A stretch of 8,548 nt of DNA from the NCBI GenBank assembly GCA_015654825.1, contig JAATGE010000373.1, forward strand, positions 1 through 8,548, in the 5' to 3' direction. Within the stretch, counting starts at the first letter, position 1, and every line of letters begins with the position of its first letter. Below, piece by piece: positions 1 through 5,091 of this stretch. The DNA comes from Rhodospirillales bacterium (GTDB lineage Bacteria; Pseudomonadota; Alphaproteobacteria; Acetobacterales; Acetobacteraceae). The notes under the pieces were generated by a model that was given only the letters and a program-made list of their open reading frames with translations, was not told where the DNA came from and did no database searches. The position numbers and the translations under genes are program-made.

Positions 1-306
1 ACGCATTGGGTGCTGGTTCGCGGCGCCGAGGCAAAGCGAATACCGCCGCCCATGCCGCGTCTAGTCGGGCCCTTCCGGCGGAAAGGCGGCTTGATCTGGC
101 CCTTCACCGAAGCAGAGGACAACGCATTGCTGGTCCTCGAGCGCCAGGGTTTGAACTACAGCGCCATGGCGCGGGAAATGCTCCGCATGTTCCCGGACCG
201 GCCGCGGCAACCGCCGACCTTGAAGTACCGTCTTTTGACGCTCGCTCGTTACGAAGAGCGTTATGGCGGCAGGCCCCAGCCCCGTGAAACCCGAGCCGCC
301 GCTTAG
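1..306 (+). CDS. Small Myb/SANT-like helix-turn-helix protein, 5' end probably outside the window
   Basis: The frame is open from base 1 to a TAG at 304-306. Possible starts inside the window are GTG at 10 and ATG at 52, but neither has the AGAGGAG leader that precedes every other gene of this block, so the true start probably lies upstream. The middle reads like a Myb/SANT repeat: W-P-F-T-E-A-E-D-N-A-L-L, then G-L-N-Y-S-A-M-A-R-E-M, then T-L-K-Y-R-L, matching the W...EED..L / G....IA..L / R..L pattern of three-helix DNA-binding repeats. A DNA-binding role is inference from this pattern. The last residues (ETRAAA) are encoded by the intergenic element that follows, and the TAG stop sits in that element's hairpin loop. 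Confidence 0.6.
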   Translation, partial: THWVLVRGAEAKRIPPPMPRLVGPFRRKGGLIWPFTEAEDNALLVLERQGLNYSAMAREMLRMFPDRPRQPPTLKYRLLTLARYEERYGGRPQPRETRAAA

Positions 307-349
307 GCGGCCGGGTCGCCCGCATCCCGCGGGCCAGAGGAGAAACGAA
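285..349 (+). repeat. Two-hairpin leader element, copy 1 (with RBS)
   Basis: TGAAA box at 285-289. Hairpin I: arms 289-300 and 306-316, 11 bp with A294 bulged, loop 301-305. The stop codon of the upstream gene (304-306) lies across loop and stem. Single C at 317. Hairpin II: GCCCGC 318-323 with GCGGGC 329-334, loop of 5. Then C and AGAGGAG (336-342), leaving 7 nt to the ATG at 350. The architecture is seen directly; a role in translation is inferred. Confidence 0.85.
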
Positions 350-589
350 ATGGTAGAAAGTTGTTGCCGTGTCCGACGCTTCAAAGTTGGCGTCCTTGCC
401 AAGACTACCGCATATGCCACTGCGGATATCGTCGTAGAGGCCACGTCCAGCGACAGGGCTAAGGCCCTCGCGCTAGCCTTGGCCCGCAATCAGCAAGCCA
501 AGCAGACCTGGTCACATACTGCGCCCGAAATCAAAGATAACGGTATGTATGTCGACGCGTGGGAAGAACTTTCACCTAACGAAACCTGA
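350..589 (+). CDS. Small protein of unknown function, paralogue of the gene at 3803
   Basis: 79 aa from ATG 350, chosen because AGGAG at 338-342 sits 7 nt upstream at the end of leader copy 1; earlier in-frame starts would lie inside the previous gene and leader. I do not recognise the family. Residues 11-44 (beginning F-K-V-G-V, ending with A-T-S-S-D-R-A and a short Ala/Leu helix) align without gaps to residues 8-41 of the protein at 3803-4135, with 11 of 34 identical including the A-T-S core. This suggests a beta strand, strand, helix unit shared by two paralogues. No signal peptide or membrane segment is visible. The C-terminal NET and the TGA stop come from leader copy 2. Confidence 0.8.
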   Translation: MVESCCRVRRFKVGVLAKTTAYATADIVVEATSSDRAKALALALARNQQAKQTWSHTAPEIKDNGMYVDAWEELSPNET

Positions 590-640
590 CCGGCGCCGCC
601 GGCCAGGTCGCCCGCACTCCGCGGGCCAGAGGAGAAACTC
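580..640 (+). repeat. Two-hairpin leader element, copy 2 (with RBS)
   Basis: CGAAA box at 580-584. Hairpin I: ACCTG/CAGGT lower stem and CCGGC/GCCGG upper stem (584-594 with 598-608), separated by an A589.C603 mismatch where other copies have a bulge, loop GCC. The upstream TGA stop (587-589) is inside the 5' arm. C609. Hairpin II: GCCCGC 610-615 with GCGGGC 621-626. Then AGAGGAG (628-634) and ATG at 641. Nearly identical to copy 4. Confidence 0.85.
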
Positions 641-982
641 ATGACCAAACCGACTATTACAGAAGATCCTGCTAGCGAGTTCGAGTGGGACGACAACGAT
701 CTCTTGATTATCGCGCGCGCGATGCGAGCGCTTCGTCGCGTCGCGCAGGCAGACGGGGAGCGCGTCAACTGGTTCAACACCTCGACCGCGCTGCTGTCGC
801 GCGGGCTGCATGACCTGCTGAGCGAGACCGCCGAGAGCGTCACGTTTGGTGGAAATCTGGAACTCGTGACGCGCGCCAGACTCGATCAGGAAGACGCCGC
901 CATCGCAGCACTTCCGCCATTCGAGATGCCCAGTAACGATGAAATCCGCGCCCTGCTCGACGCGGAAGGACTGGATGCGTGA
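641..982 (+). CDS. Small acidic protein of unknown function
   Basis: 113 aa from ATG 641, fixed by AGAGGAG at 628-634 in leader copy 2. I do not recognise the family. The protein is soluble and rich in Asp/Glu; an acidic N-terminus (E-F-E-W-D-D-N-D) leads into a helical stretch (I-I-A-R-A-M-R-A-L-R-R-V-A) and later helices, ending in an acidic segment (N-D-E-I-R-A-L-L-D-A-E-G). No motif suggests an enzyme. Its stop is TGA 980-982; about 27 bases separate it from the next leader copy, the longest such gap in the array. Confidence 0.8.
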   Translation: MTKPTITEDPASEFEWDDNDLLIIARAMRALRRVAQADGERVNWFNTSTALLSRGLHDLLSETAESVTFGGNLELVTRARLDQEDAAIAALPPFEMPSNDEIRALLDAEGLDA

Positions 983-1008
983 TCGTATCGACACCATATA
1001 ACAGGCTC

Positions 1009-1072
1009 CGAAACCCGTCCCGGCCACGCGCCGGGCGGGTCGCCCGCGTAGTGCGGGCCAGAGGAGAAACCT
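1009..1072 (+). repeat. Two-hairpin leader element, copy 3 (with RBS)
   Basis: CGAAA box at 1009-1013. Hairpin I: 1013-1024 with 1030-1040, 11 bp with T1018 bulged, loop 1025-1029; same plan as copies 1, 6 and 12 with a different upper stem. C1041. Hairpin II: GCCCGC 1042-1047 with GCGGGC 1053-1058, loop GTAGT. Then AGAGGAG and ATG at 1073. The stretch 983-1008 before it is unassigned. Confidence 0.85.
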
Positions 1073-1717
1073 ATGCCCACACCCTACTTGTTTGCGGCAA
1101 TCGACCCCGAAACTGACGATACCGTGCGGCATCCGGACATCCGGGTAACGGCCGCAGGGGACATCGAGCGGCTCACCAAACATCCCGAACACACCCCCAT
1201 TATGACCCCGATCGTGATCGAACTCGAACGCGACGAGGAGGATAAGGAAAAGGGGCGCATCGGGCTCATGGTGTTTCCGCTGCGCGGCCCCAAGGAAACC
1301 ATCGAGCAGGCGATTGGGCACGAGCCGCCAGAACTGTTCACGCAAGCCATGTGGGAGCAGATGACGCTCGAAAAACGGCTGGCAGCCGTCAACGCGGGCG
1401 CCGCGGTCGGAGACGACATCGTCTCCACCGACATGACCAAGATTTTCCCGGAGCGGACGTCACAATTCCTGTCCGCCTGGCAGTATCTGATCAATACCGG
1501 CGCCGTATGGCATGCCGATTACGACCTGGGAAAAATGGCCAATTTGCTGATGCAAAATGGCTATTGCGCTTTTGGGCGCCACCGCGTGCCAGGCTACTAC
1601 GATGAGACGCTGCCAAGCCGGGATGACGTCGATGCCGGCTCGCCCGGATCGATGCGCTTCGTCGAGCTGATGATGGGAATGGAATATGCGAACTGGCTTC
1701 GCGGTATTCCCTCCTGA
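1073..1717 (+). CDS. Plasmid/phage-type protein of unknown function, 214 aa
   Basis: Start ATG 1073 follows AGAGGAGAAAC of leader copy 3. The N-terminal ~75 residues look like a compact beta-rich domain (V-I-E-L-E-R and G-L-M-V-F-P strands around a highly charged D-E-E-D-K-E-K turn). The C-terminal half contains F-L-S-A-W-Q-Y-L-I-N-T-G-A-V-W, followed by D-L-G-K-M-A-N-L-L-M-Q-N-G-Y-C. This resembles the 'AWQxLIDTGxxW ... A..LI..G.C' signature I associate with small conserved proteins of plasmids and phages whose function is unknown to me. No catalytic motif is evident. The TGA stop is directly fused to the CGAAA box of leader copy 4. Function unknown; the coding call is firm. Confidence 0.82.
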   Translation: MPTPYLFAAIDPETDDTVRHPDIRVTAAGDIERLTKHPEHTPIMTPIVIELERDEEDKEKGRIGLMVFPLRGPKETIEQAIGHEPPELFTQAMWEQMTLEKRLAAVNAGAAVGDDIVSTDMTKIFPERTSQFLSAWQYLINTGAVWHADYDLGKMANLLMQNGYCAFGRHRVPGYYDETLPSRDDVDAGSPGSMRFVELMMGMEYANWLRGIPS

Positions 1718-1783
1718 CGAAACCTGACCGGCATCGCCGGCCAGGTCGCCCGCGTTCCGCGGGCCAGAGGAGTATGCTTCAAC
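1718..1783 (+). repeat. Two-hairpin leader element, copy 4 (with RBS)
   Basis: CGAAA at 1718-1722, straight after the TGA stop. Hairpin I: 1722-1732 with 1736-1746, A1727.C1741 mismatch, loop ATC. C1747. Hairpin II: GCCCGC 1748-1753 with GCGGGC 1759-1764. Then AGAGGAG (1766-1772). The spacing to ATG 1784 is 11 nt, longer than in the other copies, and an out-of-frame ATG lies at 1774. Twin of copy 2 apart from the loops. Confidence 0.85.
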
Positions 1784-2977
1784 ATGAACGCAATCACCAA
1801 ACCGGACCAGAGTGCTGTTGGCGCCCGTGCTGTCGATGTACACCGCGGCGAACTCCGCAGCGAAGTATCCCGCCAGTGGGCCGTGCGACCGGATGACCAA
1901 AAATTTCTGTCGCTCGAAGCGCTGTTCTCATCCGTCAACCACCGTCGCGAGGCGTCCTTCGAGTCCATGATCAGCCCGCGCGACCTGCGGTTCCAGGCTG
2001 ATCGGGACAACGCGGACGTTCTCACGATCGAGGCCGACGGCAAACAGATCAGCCCGACGCGCTATTCATTCGGTCAACTATGCGGCCTCGCGAAAGCGCC
2101 GGCCGGATATCTTCGGGGTATGCACGCCGTGCGCGCCGCCTTCAACCTGCAAACGGACATGCTTCAACGAGCCGAAGACAAGCCCATCAAGCTCTATGGT
2201 GAAACTCTTGACTTTACGGCGCGGGCGTTTACCGGCCCGGACTATGGCCGTATTTTCGATGCGGATCTGGTCGCGGCCGTCCAGCGCTTTGCTGGCACCG
2301 GCTCGCGCTGGAAGGTGCCTGGCCAGATCGATTGGTCCAACGGCACTTACAACCCTTACGTCAACGTGACGAAGGACACGACAACTCTCTATGCGAGCGA
2401 CCGGGACGTGTTCCTGTTCCTGGTCGACGACACGCATCCGATCTCGATCGGCAAACTGAAGAACGGCGATGACGACCTGATTTTCCGTGGCTTTTATTGC
2501 TACAATTCCGAGGTCGGCGCCCGTTCGATGGGCATCGCAACCTTCTGGCTGCGCGCCGTGTGTCAGAACCGCAACCTGTGGGGTGTCGAGGACTTCGACG
2601 AGCTACGCATTGTGCATTCCAAGCACGGTGCGCTGCGCTTCGCCCGTGAGGCCGAACCGGCTCTCGCGCGCTACGCCAGCAGCGAACCTACGAAGCTGCT
2701 GGCAGGCATTTCGGCGGCTCGCCAAGCCGTCGTGGCGACGAATGATGAGGAGCGTAAGGAATTCCTAACCGGCAGCGGTCTGGAGCTGTCGATCAAGCAG
2801 GCCCTGCGTATCGTGGAGACCTGCGAACGGGAGGAGGGCCGTAAGCCCGAATCGAACTGGGACATGTGCCAGGGCCTCACGGCCGTGGCACGCGATCTTC
2901 ACTGTCAGGACGATCGCCTGGAGTTGGAGAAGCTCGCGAGCAAACTGATGGGCCGCGCGGCTCGCAACGCCGTCTAA
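1784..2977 (+). CDS. DUF932 family phage/plasmid protein
   Basis: 397 aa, the only large protein of block 1. The body matches the DUF932 / phage-plasmid-like family: an N-terminal region with S-P-T-R-Y-S-F-G-Q-L (about 90-99), a central Y-A-S-D-R-D-V-F-L-F-L-V-D-D segment (203-216), and the signature R-G-F-Y-C-Y-N-S-E-V-G (235-245) followed by L-R-A-V-C-Q-N (256-262). The family is frequent on phages, plasmids and ICEs; its biochemical role is not established. The C-terminal ~120 residues are helical and charged. The ATG at 1784 is the only in-frame start near the RBS at 1766-1772. The length is normal for the family and no frameshift is seen. Family assignment is confident; any role in replication or recombination is speculation from context. 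Confidence 0.92.
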   Translation: MNAITKPDQSAVGARAVDVHRGELRSEVSRQWAVRPDDQKFLSLEALFSSVNHRREASFESMISPRDLRFQADRDNADVLTIEADGKQISPTRYSFGQLCGLAKAPAGYLRGMHAVRAAFNLQTDMLQRAEDKPIKLYGETLDFTARAFTGPDYGRIFDADLVAAVQRFAGTGSRWKVPGQIDWSNGTYNPYVNVTKDTTTLYASDRDVFLFLVDDTHPISIGKLKNGDDDLIFRGFYCYNSEVGARSMGIATFWLRAVCQNRNLWGVEDFDELRIVHSKHGALRFAREAEPALARYASSEPTKLLAGISAARQAVVATNDEERKEFLTGSGLELSIKQALRIVETCEREEGRKPESNWDMCQGLTAVARDLHCQDDRLELEKLASKLMGRAARNAV

Positions 2978-2980
2978 CCC

Positions 2981-3043
2981 CGAAACAACAGCTCGGAAAT
3001 TCCGGGCTGTTGTCGCTGGCATCCCCAGCCTGAGGAGAATTCT
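2981..3043 (+). repeat. Two-hairpin leader element, copy 5, most divergent sequence (with RBS)
   Basis: CGAAA at 2981-2985. Hairpin I is unrelated in sequence to the other copies but keeps the layout: 2985-2996 with 3002-3013, 12 pairs including one T.G wobble (2993/3005), no bulge, loop AAATT. C3014. Hairpin II is GCTGG 3015-3019 with CCAGC 3025-3029, changed on both sides relative to the usual GCCCGC/GCGGGC. Then CTGAGGAG (3030-3037) and ATG at 3044. This copy is strong evidence that pairing, not sequence, is conserved. Confidence 0.82.
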
Positions 3044-3331
3044 ATGGAAACGACTGCCATCGATACCGTCGACGGCAAATTCGTCGTCTACTTCGACACC
3101 GGCGGCAGGCAAGCGCTAACCCTGGCGCAGGTGTCGAAGTTTACATCGGATATCAAGAGCTGGATGCGGTTCCTGCATATGATGATGACCGGCACGCCGG
3201 CGCGCATGAAGATCCGTGTGGGCAAGGATAAAGCCTCCTCGATCTTTCTCGTGCTGCCGAACCAGGTCCACAACGGCATGCAGTACGCCGACCTCGACTC
3301 TCGATATCCCGAAACCCGCGCCGTCCAGTAG
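3044..3331 (+). CDS. Small protein of unknown function, 95 aa
   Basis: Start ATG 3044 follows TGAGGAGAATTCT of leader copy 5. I do not recognise the family. The N-terminus looks like a beta hairpin (G-K-F-V-V-Y-F-D-T-G-G-R-Q-A-L-T-L), followed by a helix with W-M-R-F-L-H-M-M-M, then another strand (S-S-I-F-L-V-L-P). The fold looks like a small alpha/beta domain; there are no cysteines and no membrane span. The C-terminal ETRAVQ and the TAG stop are encoded by leader copy 6, parallel to the ETRAAA tail of the first gene, so these last residues are probably not conserved in homologues. Confidence 0.78.
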   Translation: METTAIDTVDGKFVVYFDTGGRQALTLAQVSKFTSDIKSWMRFLHMMMTGTPARMKIRVGKDKASSIFLVLPNQVHNGMQYADLDSRYPETRAVQ

Positions 3332-3374
3332 ACGGCCGGGTCGCTCGCCGTGTGCGAGCCAGAGGAGAAACCCC
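3310..3374 (+). repeat. Two-hairpin leader element, copy 6 (with RBS)
   Basis: CGAAA at 3310-3314, inside the upstream reading frame. Hairpin I: 3314-3325 with 3331-3341, 11 bp, C3319 bulged, loop 3326-3330 containing part of the TAG stop (3329-3331). Relative to copy 1 a C-G pair is replaced by T3324-A3332. C3342. Hairpin II: GCTCGC 3343-3348 with GCGAGC 3354-3359, a compensated change from GCCCGC/GCGGGC. Then AGAGGAG (3361-3367) and ATG at 3375. Confidence 0.87.
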
Positions 3375-3740
3375 ATGTTGAGAAATCTGACACCGCATCC
3401 CATCGCGCTGCGCCCGCGGCCGGAGGGACGGTACCGGGTGCTACGACCGGACGTTCAGCTGCCGGCCGTGCGCATCGACATCGATATCGGCGAGCCGCAA
3501 GGCAACGAGGCGGGCGTGCCGATCCACGGGCCTGTCAGGGTGCGGCGGATCGAAAACCTGCCGGCACGGGTGCCGGGCGTGACTTACGTCGTATCTATGC
3601 TCGTGGCGATGACGGCCGCGCACTTCTTTCCGGACCGCACCGACTTCGTTTACCCCGCAACGTCGCTTGGCGACGGCGCGGAGATCCATGGTCGCGGCCG
3701 GCGGGTCGTAGCGCGGCTCGCTCGCGCTATTGCTGTCTGA
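3375..3740 (+). CDS. Phage-type 'LTPHP' conserved protein of unknown function
   Basis: 121 aa from ATG 3375, set by AGAGGAG at 3361-3367; the longer in-frame ORF upstream would overlap the previous gene. It begins with N-L-T-P-H-P-I (residues 4-10), has a V-R-I strand near 32-34, then N-L-P-A-R-V-P-G-V-T-Y-V-V-S (61-74) and D-R-T-D-F-V-Y-P (87-94), with G-D-G and G-R-G-R-R near the end. This order (NLTPH, ARV, GLP..GT.YIVS, R.D...P) is one I recognise from small conserved proteins of actinobacterial and proteobacterial phages and accessory regions. No function is known to me. Length fits the group. The TGA stop is fused to the CGAAA box of copy 7. Confidence 0.82.
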   Translation: MLRNLTPHPIALRPRPEGRYRVLRPDVQLPAVRIDIDIGEPQGNEAGVPIHGPVRVRRIENLPARVPGVTYVVSMLVAMTAAHFFPDRTDFVYPATSLGDGAEIHGRGRRVVARLARAIAV

Positions 3741-3802
3741 CGAAAGGCCAGGGGCTCTGCCCCTGGACCTCGCCCGCATCCTGCGGGCCTGAGGAGAAAC
3801 TT
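3741..3802 (+). repeat. Two-hairpin leader element, copy 7 (with RBS)
   Basis: CGAAA at 3741-3745. Hairpin I: AGG plus CCAGGGG (3745-3754) with CCCCTGG (3760-3766), bulged A3767, then CCT (3768-3770); loop CTCTG. C3771. Hairpin II: GCCCGC 3772-3777 with GCGGGC 3783-3788. Then CTGAGGAG (3789-3796) and ATG at 3803. The 37 nt from 3741 to 3777 are identical in copies 7, 8, 10 and 11. Confidence 0.88.
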
Positions 3803-4135
3803 ATGCCACAACAAGGCACTCTCTACACGGTCACTCTCAGGAGGGTGAGAACCGTCGAACAGACGGCGTCGCTTGATATTGCTGCTACATCCCCTGAGGA
3901 GGCACTCAAGCTTGCATCGTTTCTAAAAGAAGAGACCTGCGAGTTTCCGGATTTTGCTGATGATCCAGTATCTGACGCAGACTGTAGCACTCCAACCGCG
4001 ACAGCCGCGGTTATCGACCTCGGCGAAAGGGCGCCATGCATCAATGTAGGCGGACATGAATGGAACGAAGTCCACCTCGGCTACGTCTATTGCCGGCATT
4101 GCGAAGTCCTGGCACCCGCCACGCTCGCCGAGTGA
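3803..4135 (+). CDS. Small protein with C-terminal Cys/His cluster, paralogue of the gene at 350
   Basis: 110 aa from ATG 3803, 6 nt after GAGGAG of leader copy 7. Residues 8-41 align without gaps to residues 11-44 of the 79-aa protein at 350-589 (11 of 34 identical, including A-T-S at 28-30). A linker rich in Asp and Thr follows, then a C-terminal segment with C79, H85, H91 and C97-x2-C100 that could bind a metal ion such as zinc; the short paralogue lacks this tail. The family is not recognised and no enzymatic role is evident. The metal-binding idea rests only on residue spacing. Expressed presumably with the array; the stop is fused to the next leader. Confidence 0.8.
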   Translation: MPQQGTLYTVTLRRVRTVEQTASLDIAATSPEEALKLASFLKEETCEFPDFADDPVSDADCSTPTATAAVIDLGERAPCINVGGHEWNEVHLGYVYCRHCEVLAPATLAE

Positions 4136-4197
4136 CGAAAGGCCAGGGGCTCTGCCCCTGGACCTCGCCCGCCTTTCGCGGGCCGGAGGAGAAACTT
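4136..4197 (+). repeat. Two-hairpin leader element, copy 8 (with RBS)
   Basis: CGAAA at 4136-4140, directly after TGA. Hairpin I 4140-4165 as in copy 7, with the bulged A at 4162. C4166. Hairpin II: GCCCGC 4167-4172 with GCGGGC 4178-4183, loop CTTTC. Then CGGAGGAG (4184-4191) and ATG at 4198. Confidence 0.88.
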
Positions 4198-4404
4198 ATG
4201 AAACCCTATCGCCACAATCGCTCTGCGCCGCGCGCGACGGCCGAATCTGTGACCAGAAATGGTCTCACGGACTCGAAACTGGGGCGCACGTTTCAGAAAG
4301 CGCAGGTGGTCTGCCGGACCGTCGCCATTGGCGAAACAATGGACGCCCATCCGCTCCTGACACGTCTGCAGAAGGCCATCGCGCGGCACCAATCCCGCGC
4401 CTGA
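4198..4404 (+). CDS. Small basic protein of unknown function, 68 aa
   Basis: Start ATG 4198 lies 6 nt after GGAGGAG of leader copy 8. The protein is Arg/Lys-rich (net basic), starts M-K-P-Y-R-H-N-R and ends with a short helix (L-L-T-R-L-Q-K-A-I-A-R-H-Q). The basic character would suit binding to nucleic acid, but no motif supports that. A longer reading of the frame starting near 4060 is rejected because it overlaps the previous gene and runs through the leader. The reason to accept this as a gene is its position: a complete leader with RBS in front, and a TGA fused to the next leader behind. Confidence 0.7.
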   Translation: MKPYRHNRSAPRATAESVTRNGLTDSKLGRTFQKAQVVCRTVAIGETMDAHPLLTRLQKAIARHQSRA

Positions 4405-4464
4405 CGAAACCCAGGGGCTCGGCCCCTGGCGTCGCCCGCACTCCGCGGGCCAGAGGAGGAACTC
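4405..4464 (+). repeat. Two-hairpin leader element, copy 9 (with RBS)
   Basis: CGAAA at 4405-4409. Hairpin I: AC plus CCAGGGG (4409-4417) with CCCCTGG (4423-4429), bulged C4430, then GT (4431-4432); loop CTCGG. The basal pairs are AC/GT instead of AGG/CCT, so they change together. C4433. Hairpin II: GCCCGC 4434-4439 with GCGGGC 4445-4450. Then AGAGGAGG (4452-4459) and ATG at 4465. Confidence 0.87.
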
Positions 4465-4872
4465 ATGTCCGACACCACAGCGGAGCAGGACGCTCCGCGA
4501 AACATCATTCTTGTGGATGAGGACGACGAACCCTTCGATCCGACGCCGAAGGCCTTCGATCTAGTCGACGGCCTGATCAAGCCGGCGCTCAACATGCAGC
4601 TGCTGCGCTGCGCGGGTATCGAGCAGATGCCCATGCTGCGCGAGACGCGCGACCCGATGGGCAGGATCGGCTACGCCTACGAAGGCGAGCCGCTCCTGCT
4701 CTGGGTCGAGCTGCATCGCGGAAGCTGGCGCCTGACGCTTCATCCACGCGTCGCTGCGCTCTACGAAATCGAGCGACGCTATCCGATCAATGCTGACGAC
4801 AAGGAGGAGGCGCTTCGGCTCGCCTTCGAGATGGCGCGGGTCATTCCGGCCGGGTTCGTCGCCCAGGAATAG
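4465..4872 (+). CDS. Protein of unknown function, 135 aa
   Basis: Start ATG 4465 follows AGAGGAGGAACTC of leader copy 9. The N-terminal ~30 residues are acidic and likely flexible (D-E-D-D-E-P-F-D). The core contains Y-A-Y-E-G-E-P-L-L-L-W-V-E-L and W-R-L-T-L-H-P-R-V, which look like paired strands, and ends with D-D-K-E-E-A-L-R-L-A-F-E-M-A, a helix. The closing 'EEAL.LA' helix is loosely like that of the 350 and 3803 proteins, but I cannot claim homology. Family not recognised. It ends at TAG 4870-4872, directly fused to leader copy 10; most others use TGA. Confidence 0.8.
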   Translation: MSDTTAEQDAPRNIILVDEDDEPFDPTPKAFDLVDGLIKPALNMQLLRCAGIEQMPMLRETRDPMGRIGYAYEGEPLLLWVELHRGSWRLTLHPRVAALYEIERRYPINADDKEEALRLAFEMARVIPAGFVAQE

Positions 4873-4925
4873 CGAAAGGCCAGGGGCTCTGCCCCTGGAC
4901 CTCGCCCGCATCGCGGGCCTGAGGA
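4873..4925 (+). repeat. Two-hairpin leader element, copy 10, without a proper start codon after it
   Basis: CGAAA at 4873-4877. Hairpin I 4877-4902 is identical to copies 7, 8 and 11, with bulged A4899. C4903. Hairpin II: GCCCGC 4904-4909 with GCGGGC 4913-4918, loop shortened to ATC. It continues CTGAGGA (4919-4925), but the usual GAAACTTATG is missing: no ATG, GTG or TTG falls at RBS distance. This is the only copy not leading into an obvious gene. Confidence 0.82.
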
Positions 4926-4963
4926 ACTACCGGCTCGATCGGCGCCGCGAAGAGAAAACTTTT

Positions 4964-5029
4964 TTGCTGTTGCATTCTGCCGAGCCATCACAGCAGACTG
5001 TGGTGGCGATGCCGTTGGCAGCCGACTGA
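4964..5029 (+). pseudogene. Tiny ORF or remnant of a decayed gene between leaders 10 and 11
   Basis: The reading frame that ends at TGA 5027-5029 is the one fused to the CGAAA box of leader copy 11, exactly as for genuine genes of the array, so a gene probably once ended here. A possible start is TTG at 4964, 21 codons before the stop, preceded by AAGAGAAAACTT (4950-4961), which resembles a degraded version of the usual GGAGAAACTT. The frame stays open upstream through leader 10, but that is not a plausible start region. Either a 21-aa peptide or the 3' remnant of a lost gene; no homology is recognised. The stretch 4926-4963 holds nothing else I can identify. Confidence 0.3.
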
Positions 5030-5091
5030 CGAAAGGCCAGGGGCTCTGCCCCTGGACCTCGCCCGCAGCAAGCGGGCCAGAGGAGAAAGCA
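5030..5091 (+). repeat. Two-hairpin leader element, copy 11 (with RBS)
   Basis: CGAAA at 5030-5034. Hairpin I 5034-5059 with bulged A5056, identical to copies 7, 8 and 10. C5060. Hairpin II: GCCCGC 5061-5066 with GCGGGC 5072-5077, loop AGCAA. Then AGAGGAG (5079-5085) and ATG at 5092. Confidence 0.88.

Noticed and set aside
572..1345. 257-codon open frame on the - strand
   Set aside because: It runs across two + strand genes and two leader elements with their RBSs; the composition is that of a shadow frame.
4950..4966. T-run at 4960-4965 as a terminator
   Set aside because: No stable GC-rich stem directly precedes it; only A/T pairing (AAAA-C-TTTT) is available.
3741..5066. Hairpin I of each leader as a rho-independent terminator
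   Set aside because: The GC-rich stems lack a following T tract and are continued at once by hairpin II and the RBS of the next gene. Only the hairpin at 6246-6281 has a T run.
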